Source: Dipteris shenzhenensis (lineage: Eukaryota; Polypodiophyta; Polypodiopsida; Gleicheniales). From it: a DNA stretch of 64,000 nucleotides. The stretch lies in NCBI GenBank assembly GCA_047967505.1, contig CM106539.1; one strand, 5' to 3'. Under the pieces are notes generated by a model. That model was not told where the DNA came from and did no database searches. It was given only the letters and a program-made list of their open reading frames with translations. Position numbers and translations under genes: made by a program. Of this stretch, positions 31,022 through 42,347 are shown one piece after another (the first letter of the stretch is position 1; the number at the start of each line of letters is the position of its first letter).

Positions 31022-32328
31022 TGTTCCTCAGTTCAAGAAGCTTCAACCACTGATTCATGGGTGTTGGATAGTGGTGCCTCCCGTCACATGACTTGCAAGA
31101 AGGGTCTATATTATTCCATGCAGCCTTTACAGGAATCCATCACCGTGACGGTTGGTAATAATGCAAAAGGTCCTGTTGAGGGTACAGGTACGGTTTCATT
31201 TGTTTCTATAAATGGAGATGTTAAGAAACTATCTAATGATCTGTATGTTCCACAAATCAAGAGAAATTTGCTATCAGTTGCTTCCATAACTGGCCTTGAC
31301 CATGAGGTGAGGTTCAACAAGACAGGAGCAAAAATTTTGGATAGTGCAGGGAATCTTGTTGGCACAGGAGTAAGGAGGAACAACCTGTATGAGCTAAGTG
31401 CTCTTACAGCCACCGCTGGAGTGGGCACAAGTAGACTTTGGCATGAAAGATTCGGCCACATCGGATTTGCAGTGGATTTGCAGTACTAAAGGAGATGTAG
31501 AAGCAAGGTATGGTTACTCACTTACCTGAAGTCGCAGAAATCAAAGAACTATGTGAAGCTTGCATGATGGGCAAGCAACAGAGAAAGGTATTCCCACAAG
31601 AAAGCAAGAATAGAGCAAACGCTCCCCTAGAGTTGGTGCATGTTGACTTGTGCGGTAAGATGCCTACACAGGCCTTGGGGGGATCTTCCTATTTTTTATT
31701 GATTGTCGATGACTATAGTAGGAAGATGTGGGTGTACTTTTTTCGCGAAAAGGCTGAAGCTTTTGGTAAATTTAAAGAATGGCTACAGCTTGTTGAAAAT
31801 GAAACAGGGAGAAAAGTGAAGAAAATCAGATCGGATGGTGGTGGTGAGTTTGTTTCTATAGAGTTTGGAGATTTTTGCAAGGGCAAAGGGATCAAGTGAC
31901 AAGCGACGACACCACATACGCCTCAGCAAAATTTGGTTGTTGAACACCGAATGCGGACCACGGTGGAGATGGGGAGGTGTATGTTGAAAGATATTGGACT
32001 GCCAAACCACTTTTGGGGTGAGGCTGTTAATACTACGGTTTACATCCTTAATCGTAGCTATACAAAGGCACTCAAAGGTAAAACACCACATGAGGCTTAC
32101 AGTGGTAAGAAGCCATCTGTCTCCCACTTCAAAACATTTGGGTGTGAACGCTATACACATGTACCAGACAAAGAGAGAAACAAGCTACAACCAAAAAGCA
32201 CCAAATGTATCTTCTTAGGCTATTGTGATGAGAAGAAAGCCTATAAGTTGTATGACCAAGAGGCAAAGAAGATCATAGCGAGCCGCGATGTGGTGTTCAA
32301 GGAGCAGCCACATGTAGTGGAGGCATAG
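31022..32328 (+). pseudogene. copia protease and integrase
   Basis: The protease motif DSGAS is at 31067-31081. The integrase zinc region (LWHERFGHIGF, then CEACMMGKQQ) is followed by the catalytic core: VHVDLCG (first Asp), RSDGGGEF (second Asp) and VVEHRMRT (Glu, in a slightly divergent context). A frameshift at about 31490 and a TGA at 31897-31899, where Arg is expected, interrupt it. Confidence 0.93.
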
Positions 32329-32465
32329 AAGAGCTCTTCTACTTTATCATCAAGCGAAGAGGTAATTCACTATGGACCTGTGTCCCAAGAGCTATAAAGG
32401 AGGAGGAAATATCAGATGATGAAGGTATAAGTCACCAACCTGTTGTTACACCATCGGAAAAGCCA

Positions 32466-34187
32466 TTGCCGCGATGGGTAAGGCAGCTCTACGACCATGA
32501 TAACCAGATGCCTATGTCTGTTGAGCAGCATGCAGATGGACCAAGGCGGTCTCAGAGAATTGAGGAGCAAAGGAGGGCTTCTGCTCACATAGTCAATATG
32601 GCCTTGATGTTTGAGATTATTGCAGAAGTAAAGGAGCCTGCGAGTTTGGAGGAAGCACTTGCAGACCGAGATTGGAAAAATTCTATGCAAGTAGAATATG
32701 ACAGCATCATGAAGAATGAAACTTGGGAGCTGGTAGATCGACCACCTAACAAAGAGGTTATTGGCACCAAGTGGGTTTGGAAGGTAAAGTACAAGGCCGA
32801 TGGGACTTTGGAAAAGTACAAAGCCAGATTGGTTGCACAAGGATTTTCGTAGGTTAAAGGGTTTGGTTTTCAGGAATCTTTCGCTCCGACTGTCAGAATG
32901 ACCACTATTTGCACAGTACTATCAGTGGCTGCTCATAAAAAGTGGCCAGTTTATCAAATGGATGTTAAATTAGCATTCTTGAATGGTGACCTCAAGGAGG
33001 AGGTATACGTGGCTCAGCCACCTGGGTTTGAGGCCCCCCATTCTGAGAATAAGGTATGTAAGCTGAAGAAGGCTTTGTACGGGTTGAAATAGGTCCCAAG
33101 AGCATGGTACCAACGGATAGACAAATTCTTTCATAAATTAAACTTCAAAAGATGTGCCTCAGATGTTAACTTGTATGTATACAGGAAAGGTGAAAAAACT
33201 GCTATTATTGTTCTATATGTGGATGATATGATAGAGGAATAAGCTGGAGTAGCTTTTGCTCCACCACTTTTGGTGTCTCCTTATCCCTTTGTGTGTGCTC
33301 TCCTCTCCCACAATGATCCAGCAGACTAGAAAGACGTTGAGCACAGAGTTTGAGATGACAGACTTAGGCTTGATGCACTACTATTTGGGGATTGAAGTCT
33401 GGCAAGAGCCAGGCAAGATCTTCATCTCTTAGCAAAAATATGTAAGGGAGATCTTGAAGGCATTTGGTATGTTTGAGTGCAAGGAGATAGCTACACCTAT
33501 GGAAGTAAATGCAAGGTTGTTTATGGAGGATGCCTCACCACCAGCAGACATCGGGCGGTACAGGAAGTTGGTCGGTAGTCTCATCTATCTGTGCAACACC
33601 AGACCAGACATCAATTTTGCTATTGGCGTTTTGAGCAGGTTTTTCAATAAGCCTTGGGAGAATCATTGGAATGCAAGGATGTGGGTGCTCAGGTATGTGA
33701 AGGGCACTCTTGATTATGGCATCGCCTATGGTACAGGCACTTCCTTGGCTAGTCATTGTGACTCAGATTGGGTTGGAGATCTTGATTCCAGGAAATCAGT
33801 TTCCGGATATTGTTTCTCTTTAGGTTTAGGTATCTTCTCTTGGATCAGTAAGAAACAACCAACAGTGGCATTGTCTTCTACCGAGGCTGAGTACAAGGCA
33901 ACATGTTTTGTTGCATGTGAAGCAGTGTGGCTGAGGAGGATCTTATGGCACATGGGAGTGCAAGAGGATGAGGCAATTGTGCTGAGGTGCGACAATCAAA
34001 GTTGCATGGCCATTGCTAAAAATCCAGTGTTTCATGCACACACAAAACATATAGAGATTTAGTATCACTATGTGCGTGATTTGATGGAGGACGGGATAGT
34101 GGCACTAGTCTACTATCCAACAGAGCAAAATGGAGTAGATATCTTCACCAAGGCACTCCAGAAGGATCAGCTTCAGGGTCATCTTTA
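32466..34187 (+). pseudogene. copia reverse transcriptase and RNase H
   Basis: RT motifs are clear ([38 protein letters not shown] at 33216-33227), as is RNase H (SHCDSDWVGD, SKKQPTVALSSTEAEY, RCDNQSCMAIAKNP, DIFTKALQK). TAG codons replace expected Gln at 32850-32852, 33090-33092, about 33430 and 34060-34062. Immediately after YVDDMI, about 75 bases of unrelated sequence (33234-33310) replace the usual residues before the frame resumes with MIQQTRK. Confidence 0.94.
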
Positions 34188-34469
34188 GAGACTCGACATT
34201 AGGCCGAGAACGTAGTTCACCTATGGGTGGACATTGAGCGGGGGTGTTAGATATGCTCAATGCCCCACCCTCCTGGTAACCACCAGTGGTTCAAGGTGCT
34301 CAAGTTGTAAGGCTCCCATATGAAGACACTGGATGGATCCTGACTTGCATGTCAGATGAGGTCTATCAATGAGACCGTTGATGGTAGAAAGGTGATTGTG
34401 TGGGGGCCCCAGGTGGCCCCTAGCTGGGGGTTTCGAGGGGGGCCAGTAGCCCCTCTTGGTGGGGGTTCG

Positions 34470-34819
34470 TGTTGAGAGTTGTGGTGCCATGAGCACATAG
34501 ATTAAAGGGCTAAGGTATGGTATAGGAAAGAATTAAAGTAGCCACCCTAGGATGTGGACTACATGATGTGGAGATGTGGATTGAGGATATCCACAAGGAG
34601 AGATGTGGATGAGAGGATCCCACATGGTTTGACTATTCTAAAGGCTCTCTCTATATAAGAAGCCTTTCATGTATTGTTGATCATATAGATTGAAATAGAT
34701 TGAGTGTTTCCCATTTGGTTTCTCTCTCCTCATGTTTTTTCAGTATATGCTTTGAGCCTCTGTAGTCCTTACATCGATCTTATGTACACTAGGCTTAGCA
34801 TGATCCCACTTTCTTGTCA
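34470..34819 (+). repeat. 5' LTR of the nested 2.5-kb element
   Basis: 350 bp with CTCTCTATATAAGAAGCC (34649-34666), a good TATA box. Nearly identical to 36644-36983. Confidence 0.92.
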
Positions 34820-35326
34820 TGGTATCAGAGCAGGTTTAGCTAAGTCTAGATTAGCTTTAGATAGAGTTGAGAATACTTTGTGAGAGTTCTTGAGTGATTT
34901 TCGTTCATGTTGGCTTGCTAGTTTATGTCATTCTTTCACTATGTTCTACATTGAGAGATGAGAGGTGTGAGAGTCTAGCTAGAGCTTCAACAAAAGCTTC
35001 TACAAGCTTATGAGATCCCATGTGCCTCCACCTTCAACGTCTACTATGCCATGAGTCCATCAATCGATTGCGACCTCTACATAATAGGCAACAGTGTAGG
35101 GAGGGGCTTAGAAGATGCAGAAGAAGGGTGATGAGAACTGGCAAAAATAGTCCAAACAAAGCTCAATGCAGCTCCAAGTTCCATGGCTCTCTATGGAGAA
35201 TAAGGGCGCAATAAGAGCGAACGTAGGCATAGAGCAAAAGCCACCCAAAGAGATTTGAGCCGTTGAAGGCGTGAAGTAGCTGAAGGCCAATTCCGAGTGC
35301 AGATACCCTCCCAGAGTCTTTGATCA

Positions 35327-35614
35327 TTGGCAGCCTTGCACCATTGCTGGCTCACACAAGACACTCACGCCAAAGTCTGGGAAACTTCAACAAGCAAGAG
35401 CAGTGATAAAAGCTCCACTGTCGAGGATGAGGAGGAAGAAAGTGAATCGATGGGTGCTACAATACACGCGAAGGATGACAAGTTTGAGCGCAGCAAGCTG
35501 GTTTCCCGAGCTAGGAAGCCCATGAATTCTTTTCAAGGGTCTCGCATGAAAGTTTCATCGACGGAGCTCCCCATCATCAGAGAAGAATCATTTTGGGCTC
35601 AAGAATCACAATAG
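35327..35614 (+). CDS. small ORF in the nested 2.5-kb element, function unknown
   Basis: 95 codons with an acidic stretch (EDEEEESES) and a basic second half. It could be a remnant of a gag-like protein. No motif recognised and no zinc knuckle. Confidence 0.2.
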   Translation: MAALHHCWLTQDTHAKVWETSTSKSSDKSSTVEDEEEESESMGATIHAKDDKFERSKLVSRARKPMNSFQGSRMKVSSTELPIIREESFWAQESQ

Positions 35615-36643
35615 AACAACCTGCAGCAACGGCTCTCCACTTGGGCTTGGTCACAACTAACAACAGTAGCTAGCCCGAACGACAATTCCAACCAATTGTA
35701 CTACTCACCCGTAGCTATCTGTAGTGCCAGCATGGCAATGCCTGAGCAGCAGCTCAAGGCTTCCACGATGGAGCAACGACCTCCAATCCGCTCACCTGCA
35801 GCACTAGAAGGAGCAACACCAGAAGGAGCAGCACCTTCGTCGTGACATCAATAGCATCTTCACCTTCTTCTCCACGCCACCGGCCATTGACGCCTTCCCG
35901 CTCTCTGTCACCTTCTCCTTCTCCCTAAGGTTAGACCTTAGAAAAATGACACATGGCAGATAGGACTACTTAAGTTAACCCACCTTAAGCCATGGTTAGG
36001 GGTGGTTAAGGTAGTATGGTTAAGTTCCATGCTTGGACCATAGTTCAGTTTATCTACCCTTGAGTTAACTCAGTCTAGTTAGAAGACTGCCACATGGCAT
36101 CCTGCCACCTAAGCACAGTCCCTTTGTAAGCACAGGCCTGTTAGCAGCATGTGAATCCCTATGCCACATCATCAAGGCCCCCTGTTCTTCACAAAAATTC
36201 AACAAGCCGTAACTTGCAATCCAGGAGGAATTTGCACACGCTCCAAAAAGGAAAAGTGATCGCCTTTTCAAGCTCTATGCGCCTGTCAGATAAGAATCAT
36301 TGTTAGCAATTAGACACTGCCAATATTGAAAGAAATCAATTGGTAAGACCTTTGCAACAAATGACAAATCAATGCATGAATGCAATAAGCATGCCGAAAG
36401 CACAAGTGCATGAGATGACCATAGCACGAAGCATGGCATCCACACATAAAGCATCAAGGCACATGGAAGAACAAAACATCATGCATCAAGCTACATCAAG
36501 CGAAGAAGTGAATGCCATTGACATGAAGCATTGAAAAGTAAAATCCTTTCCACCTTCAGCCCATATGTTTGTAAATCAAGCCTGACCACCTGAGAGTAGC
36601 TATGAAAGTTGTGTAGCCAAAGGATCATGGCACCAAGGGGAGG

Positions 36644-36983
36644 TGTTGAGAGTTGTGGTGCCATGAGCACATAGATTAAAGGGCTAAGGTATGGTATAGG
36701 AAAGAATTAAAGTAGCCACCCTAAGATATGGACTACATGATGTGGAGATGTGGATTGAGGATATCCACAAGGAGAGATGTGGATGAGAGGATCCCACATG
36801 GTTTGACTATTCTAAAGGCTCTCTCTATATAAGAAGCCTATCATGTATTGTTGATCATATAGATTGAGTGTTTCTCATTTGGTTTCTCTCTCCTCATGTT
36901 TTTTCATTATATGCTTTAAGCCTCCGTAGTCCTTACATCGATCTTATGTACACTAAACTTAGCATGATCCCACTTTCTTGTTA
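36644..36983 (+). repeat. 3' LTR of the nested 2.5-kb element
   Basis: 340 bp. It matches the 5' LTR apart from a 10-bp deletion near the TATA-proximal segment (ATAGATTGAGTG against ATAGATTGAAATAGATTGAGTG) and a few substitutions, so the insertion is fairly recent. Confidence 0.92.
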
Positions 36984-37400
36984 GTTCAGGGGCGGGAGCC
37001 CCCGAGGCGATGGTATAGAGAATATTCCCTAAATATTCCATGGACGACTAGTCGGTTCCACCGACTAGGTTGATTGGTCGGCTCCACCGACTAGGTCAAC
37101 TAGTCAACTCCACTGACTACGTTGATCCGACTACCGCCCTCATAGCTATAAAGAGGCGACCTCCCCAGTCCATTGTATCAGATCAGTTCAGATTAGATCA
37201 AATCTTCCAGCTAGTAGCTGTTCACCTAGTATCTGTCTAGATCACCATCTAAGCTCCACAATGGGAGCGCACGGGTGGACGGAACCATCATCTGTACTAC
37301 ATCAGTATTGAAGGAAAAGTTTGTTCCTCTCCAATTTTCTGTGTACTCTCTATTCTCTGTTCAGTTTCTGTTTCGTTGCGCCGTGTAATTTAACAACAAT

Positions 37401-37466
37401 AACATAAAAGGAAACCCAGCATGCCTTAGGAAGTATTACTACTTGAAGCGGAGTAAAATTATTTGA
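37401..37466 (+). pseudogene. 3' end of the GIY-YIG coding region
   Basis: Directly after the right ACAAT target duplication the frame continues with NIKGNPACLRKYYYLKR and stops at 37464-37466. When the retrotransposon and one copy of ACAAT are left out, this follows in phase on the RGYN at 29361-29372. The Gly-Asn-Pro after GYN is typical of the end of GIY-YIG domains. Confidence 0.65.
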
Positions 37467-38123
37467 TTGCATTTTTTAGAGGGCTCAAATCGAGCCTACA
37501 TTTTTGTTACACAGTTTTAGATGTTTTTTACAAATACATTGACTCGATATCAGCAATTGCGGCTACTTTTCACACTTTCTACTTTAACTGACCTACATTA
37601 AACTTCCGTAATTCATTGCTATGTAGTTCTTTTTTGGAGGGAAAATCTTCTGTTTTTGATCTATTGTTCAATCAGACGATTGTACAAATAATCAATCTTT
37701 ATCTTCACTTTCTTCAAAGCTTACTGTAATCAAATTATAACTGAATTTCATAATTCATTGCTATGTAGCTCATTATTTTTAGAGAAATCTTTCGTTCTTT
37801 GGTCTATTGTGGAAACAAACTATTGTACAAAAATTATAACTGAAATTATTAAAACAAATTAATACCCACTATTACATTACATGGAAAAATGAAAAAAGTT
37901 TAGAATTAGTCCTCACTGTCTACCTACCCCGGTTCTAGTTGCCTATTCGGTCTACTGATTATCTGGTTTATGTCTCGTTCAAGTTTTAGAGGCATTATAC
38001 TTTTCTCCATATTTCAACATTAGAAACATGTATGCTGTGATTAAACATCTGTGGCATTAGTGAAACCTTTGTTAGGTTGACTTAGTGCTACTTTAGCTGG
38101 AATTTGTTTAGGCAGGCAGCATA
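37467..38123. other. AT-rich non-coding stretch
   Basis: No gene seen. The motif AATTCATTGCTATGTAG occurs twice (about 37610 and 37750), each followed by a T-rich stretch and a GTCTATTGT-like block, suggesting an old duplication of about 140 bp. Confidence 0.5.
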
Positions 38124-38591
38124 GTGCGATCAATACAAAATTCAAACTTTGGTGGGGCCATGTGTCACGGTATTCTTGTCGAGCCATTCAAGCTCTGGTG
38201 GAGCCACATGTCATGCTATTCTGGTCGAGCCACAAGCCATGTGTCACGCTATTTTGAGTTTCTTAAATTAAGACGCTTTGCTTTTTGCCTGCCTAATAAT
38301 ATATTGAGTCTTCAGCTCCAAGGTGCTCTAGCTCTTCAATTGCAAGAGGCTTTCAGACAACAAGTCTTCGATCTAGGATATGGGCAAAAGGTAATCATAC
38401 TATCTGCTATTTTTCCATTAATATTTTCGTATACCTTAGCTGAACTCGTTCTTGCAAGTCACTGGTGTGTTATAGTTCGTGAATCTCAATGCCCCCCTAA
38501 TGGAGTTTTAGTACACTACTTGCGGTGGGACTCTAGTTACCCACGACCCCATCAGGATTTACCCAACAGATTGTTTAGGCGCCCTCATTGA
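38124..38591 (+). CDS. hypothetical ORF with short direct repeats
   Basis: 155 codons. The first third is built on a repeated DNA unit (GAGCCACATGTCATGCTATTC, in three variants between 38150 and 38260), so it is probably not protein-constrained. The middle has a hydrophobic segment (VIILSAIFPLIFSYTLAELVLA) that could be a membrane helix by chance. No family recognised. Confidence 0.2.
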   Translation: MRSIQNSNFGGAMCHGILVEPFKLWWSHMSCYSGRATSHVSRYFEFLKLRRFAFCLPNNILSLQLQGALALQLQEAFRQQVFDLGYGQKVIILSAIFPLIFSYTLAELVLASHWCVIVRESQCPPNGVLVHYLRWDSSYPRPHQDLPNRLFRRPH

Positions 38592-38810
38592 AGGGTCTAA
38601 TATTGCTCCGAGATGGTTCACATGTTGATGTCATGGTTAGAGGGAACCAAGTCGATGACTTCTTCTCACGCGTTAGCGATCCATAGAGTTTTATGCAAGT
38701 AGTATGGTTGCTACACGAGACATACGTATGGAGAAGAGGCTATCAGGGCATTTCACCACCATAAATAGATTTGGTTACATCATTGCCTTTGAGAAGGCTG
38801 CATAGTTTGA

Positions 38811-39921
38811 GGAGTTGTTTTCCCTTCCTTTGGAATAAAAGGTTTTGAGTATGATATTCTCTGTGTTCATATTACTTGTGCAATTACTTAATTAAGTTTT
38901 ATAGTATTAATTCATAGGCCATCTCTTCTTCATTTTGACGATAGAGTTTCAAGTATCCGATTCTATGTTCTCTCATTCGATGTCAAAACAATTGATGAAT
39001 CACCAATTCTTGATAGATTTACTCATAAGAACATCTTGAGGCCAAATAATGGAAGCATTCATTGTAGAAGAGTATGACTTCATAAGAAATGAGTTATTCA
39101 ATAACATCATCCTCGCAACATGAACGTCTTAACTTGTGCACTTGAGCTTTCCCCTTCTGATACATACGCCACGCTCTTTGAGGCGCTGGAACTCCATCAT
39201 TCATTATACTTACAAGCAACCATCACCATGGCCTCCTTTGCTTAGTAGTTCTACACAAGTTAAGGCAATTATCATGCTTAAGATGCATGTTGTCCAACTC
39301 ATTGAAAATGGTTCAAGCTCAAGATCTTCCATACATCATTGTCTACAACATTTCGCACAAGCTTTTGCATGTGCATTTTGAGGAGTTGTTTTCCCTTCCT
39401 TTGGAATAAATGGTTTTGAGTATGATATTCTATGTGTCCATATTACATGTGCAATTACTTAATTAAGTTTCATAGTATTAATTCATAGGCCATCTCTTCT
39501 TTATTTTGACTATAGAGTTTCAAGTATCCGATTCTATGTTCTCTCATTCAATGTCAAAACAACACCAATTCTTGATAGATTTACTCATAAGAACATCTTG
39601 AGGCCAAAGAATGAAAGCATTCATTGTAGAAGAGTACGACTTCATAAGAATTGAGTCATTGAAGAACATCATCCTCACAACACGAACGTCCTAACTTGTG
39701 TACTTGAGTTTTCCCCTTCTGATATGTACACCACACTCTTTGAGGCGCTAGAACTCCATCATTCATTATACTTACAAGCAACCATCACCATGGCCTCCTT
39801 TGCTTAGTAGCTCTACACAAGTTAAGGCAATTATCATGCTTAAGATGCATGTCGTATGGTTCAGCAGGCTCAAGATCTTCCATACATCATTGTCTGCAAC
39901 ATTTCATTGCATGTGCATTTT
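38811..39921. repeat. 571-bp imperfect tandem duplication
   Basis: GGAGTTGTTTTCCCTTCCTT begins at 38811 and again at 39382. Homology runs through CATCACCATGGCCTCCTTTG and ATTATCATGCTTAAGATGCATG in both units. The second unit is somewhat shorter because of small deletions. The sequence is of unknown origin; no ORF is conserved in both units. Confidence 0.88.
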
Positions 39922-40146
39922 GAGTGTGGTCCTTTAGTGATGGCACATATTCCAAATTTTTTGATAGAGGCAACAACTTCAACCAAGATTGACACACACT
40001 TCTACTTAATGAGACCTATACACCTACCACCATAAGCCCTCTTTTATGGAGAAGATGAAAAAGGTGTCACATCTCCTAGAATGCAAAACATGAACAACAA
40101 TTGTTGACTCTACTCCAATCATGACTAGGCCTCACTGCAAGGCAAC

Positions 40147-41700
40147 TTGCAATTTTATATACATCAACGCATCCGGATACAACATTACCCCTTTACTCAA
40201 CCATCAAGAAAATATATAGTATCAAAACCAATCATAAGGAATAAGCACCTGCTACACATGTCCTACATACAGAAAATACCCACCTACTTCACACGAGAAC
40301 TGCAACCACTGAAACGGAAGCGCATGACACACAGACAGCATGTATGGGACCGTTACATGAAATACATCCAGGACACCCCCACACACGTTTGTATTTGTTG
40401 TGAATGTTTGGCTTTCCATTGAAAACTAAAGGGAATCATAGAAACAATGAAGCAATTTCTGGAACACCAAAATATCAACACACATGACACGATCCAACAT
40501 CAAAATGCCTCTGCGGAAATTGTTGGAGCAAACTATGAAAGAACAAGTTGCCAACATTCTATTCCAAGAACATGCCTTTTGTCACTAAAGGGAAAGTACA
40601 TGTTAACATTAAATACAATTGAGGCATATCTCATCTCAATACGAATACCCTTTGCACAAATATGGAAGCTAAGCTATGAAGGCCAATATGGTATGCGTGG
40701 TAGTGTTGTAAACATCTTCACAGATGTTGATAGAGCTCAACAAGTGCTGCCACTTTCCTTAAAGATGCTTTGACAATCATGGTTGCACATGGAGTATGCA
40801 CATAGCTACATGAGTGGTCTTGTATGACCCAACCTTACTATGAGACCTCTACATGAACTTCTACACACCCCATTGTACATAGAGAACAAAGTCTAGCTAA
40901 ATTTGGCATGAATGGACCACATTTCCACCTTCCAACAGTCAACACATGCACATCACAATGACAAAAGTACAGAACCGATGGACGTCGAGCACGAGGATGA
41001 GACAAATGACATTACAAGTAAAGGACTTATTGGAAGACACCAACGTTGAGAGCCTACTCCAATCCAACATAGGGTACTGTGATTTCCCATGCCTAAGGAC
41101 ATCAGCAGATTACAAATACAAGTTGCAAAAAAACCTCTTGCAATGGTTCAATAGCTTGGTCCACCATCATTCTTTGTTACTTTCTCCATAGCCAAAAGGC
41201 TGTGGGAGCCATTACTCAATTGCCTGAACGAGTTGCAACCACAAAACATACTCAACAATGATGCCTCCCTACCTATGCAAAATCAAAGCCTCATTCATGG
41301 AGATCCAATGACAATAGTGCAGTACAACATTAATAGATTCTAGACCATTAAACGTGTATTAAACTCTTGCATCCTGGGGAAAATCAAAGGCATCTCAGCT
41401 TCCAAAATTGGGGTAGCTAGCACAATCACGGATTGCTTTGGATACAAGACATGCCTATATATGGTGCAAGATCCAATGAAGAGACAGAAGTATATATGGA
41501 TCAATACATCAGCACGGATCACACACTATTACCATTTCCACACAAGGATCTACAGACCCATAGGCATAAAAAGACCCGTCGTAAAAAGAAGACAACTTAG
41601 AAGTCAAACAAAATTGGAAACATATCTCATCCACCCTCTTACAAGATTCAACATTGCTCCTAAGCTCTGGCAATTTCCTAAGGACACTTTGTATAACTAA
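40147..41700 (+). pseudogene. second Helitron fragment (N-terminal region of the Rep protein)
   Basis: Broken plus-strand frames resemble the region upstream of and including the Helitron-like N domain. There is a Cys pair (CICCECLAFH), then a block like the conserved segment before the Rep domain (STIEAYLISIRIPFAQIWKL, then GQYGMRGSVVNIFTDVD), then LGPPSFFVTFSIAKRLWEPL further on. It differs from the Helitron at 25.3-28.4 kb and carries many stops. It ends where the LTR-like segment at 41733 begins. The HUH and helicase motifs are not seen. Confidence 0.6.
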
Positions 41701-41732
41701 AAATAAATATACCATTCCCTTAAGTGCAATAA

Positions 41733-42347
41733 TGTTGTCATTGTCTCTCCCAAGTGCAAGTTCTGAGGGTGTTGGCCACCTATAGTCATGTCATTGCTCG
41801 TTGTAGCATAGGTGTTTACAAGTGTGGCATAGGCGCTCCTCGGGTCATACTCCATTGAGAGGTGTAGGCTAGAGCATGGAAAGCAGATCTAATGTGCATG
41901 TGGGAGGAACTTTTGGTGTTGATTGTCTCTACACAAAGTGGGGGGACCTTTTGAGTCTCTACAAAAAGTGGGGGAAACTCATGAGTCCCTACACAAAGTG
42001 CGGGGACATTTTGAGTCTATACACAAAGTGGGGGAACATTTGGAGTCCCTCCACAAAGTGGGGGGACATTTTGAGTCTCTAGACAAAGTGGGGGGACCTT
42101 TGGAGTCCCTCCACAAAGTGGGGGAACCTAAAAAAGTGTTAGTTTTAGTCTTTCTGTCTCTAGATCCTAATTTTGCAAGTATGATTGGATCTTTTCTAGA
42201 GAGGATTTTGGCTATTTTCATCCTTTAAGATTCATCATACCATCTTGTAGGCTCAAGATATTACAAGCGGAGTTTTGCTGCTACTCTACACACACAATGA
42301 TCTCATCTTCTAGACTGTACTTCTGTCCGTTGGCCGTAGAGTGAACA
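41733..42347 (-). repeat. LTR-like segment related to 3145-4286, opposite orientation
   Basis: Read on the minus strand it starts TGTTCACTC and ends GACAACA, and it shares the blocks described for 3145-4286, including the 30-bp repeats. It is shorter, lacking the polypyrimidine tract. Remains of a minus-strand element lie at higher coordinates, as expected if this is a 3' LTR. Confidence 0.5.
41925..42129. repeat. seven 30-bp tandem repeats
   Basis: ACAAAGTG or a close variant occurs at 41933, 41963, 41993, 42023, 42053, 42083 and 42113, an exact 30-bp period (consensus TCTCTACACAAAGTGGGGGG plus ACCTTTTGAG). Confidence 0.95.

Larger units (their letters stand above)
34470..36983 (+). mobile_element. 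2.5-kb LTR element without pol, nested in the copia 3' LTR
   Basis: Direct LTRs at 34470-34819 and 36644-36983 start TGTTGAGAGTTGTGG and end TTCTTGTCA or TTCTTGTTA. The primer-binding site TGGTATCAGAGCAGG follows the 5' LTR at 34820, and AAGGGGAGG precedes the 3' LTR. The flanks GTTCG (34465-34469) and GTTCA (36984-36988) are a probable target duplication with one change. The internal 1.8 kb encodes only short ORFs with no retroviral domain. It fits a non-autonomous LARD- or TRIM-like element. Confidence 0.92.
29373..37395 (+). mobile_element. Ty1/copia retrotransposon, with a smaller LTR element nested in its 3' LTR
   Basis: The 5' LTR is 29373-29986 and the 3' LTR is 34245-37395 (interrupted). 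A perfect ACAAT target duplication flanks the element (29368-29372 and 37396-37400). TGGTATCAAAGCC directly after the 5' LTR is an initiator-Met-tRNA-type primer-binding site. Gag, protease, integrase, RT and RNase H follow in copia order on the plus strand, each with stops or frameshifts. The insertion split the GIY-YIG domain of the underlying element. Confidence 0.95.
34245..37395 (+). repeat. 3' LTR of the second copia element, interrupted
   Basis: The left part is 34245-34469 and the right part 36984-37395; together they correspond to the 5' LTR. The right part has one more CACCGACTAGGT-type unit than the 5' LTR and ends AATTTAACA, followed by the target duplication ACAAT. The polypurine-like GAGCGGGGG lies directly upstream. 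Confidence 0.93.

Noticed and set aside
41925-42129. CRISPR-like array
   Set aside because: The 30-bp units are contiguous without spacers and the context is a eukaryotic LTR-like segment.
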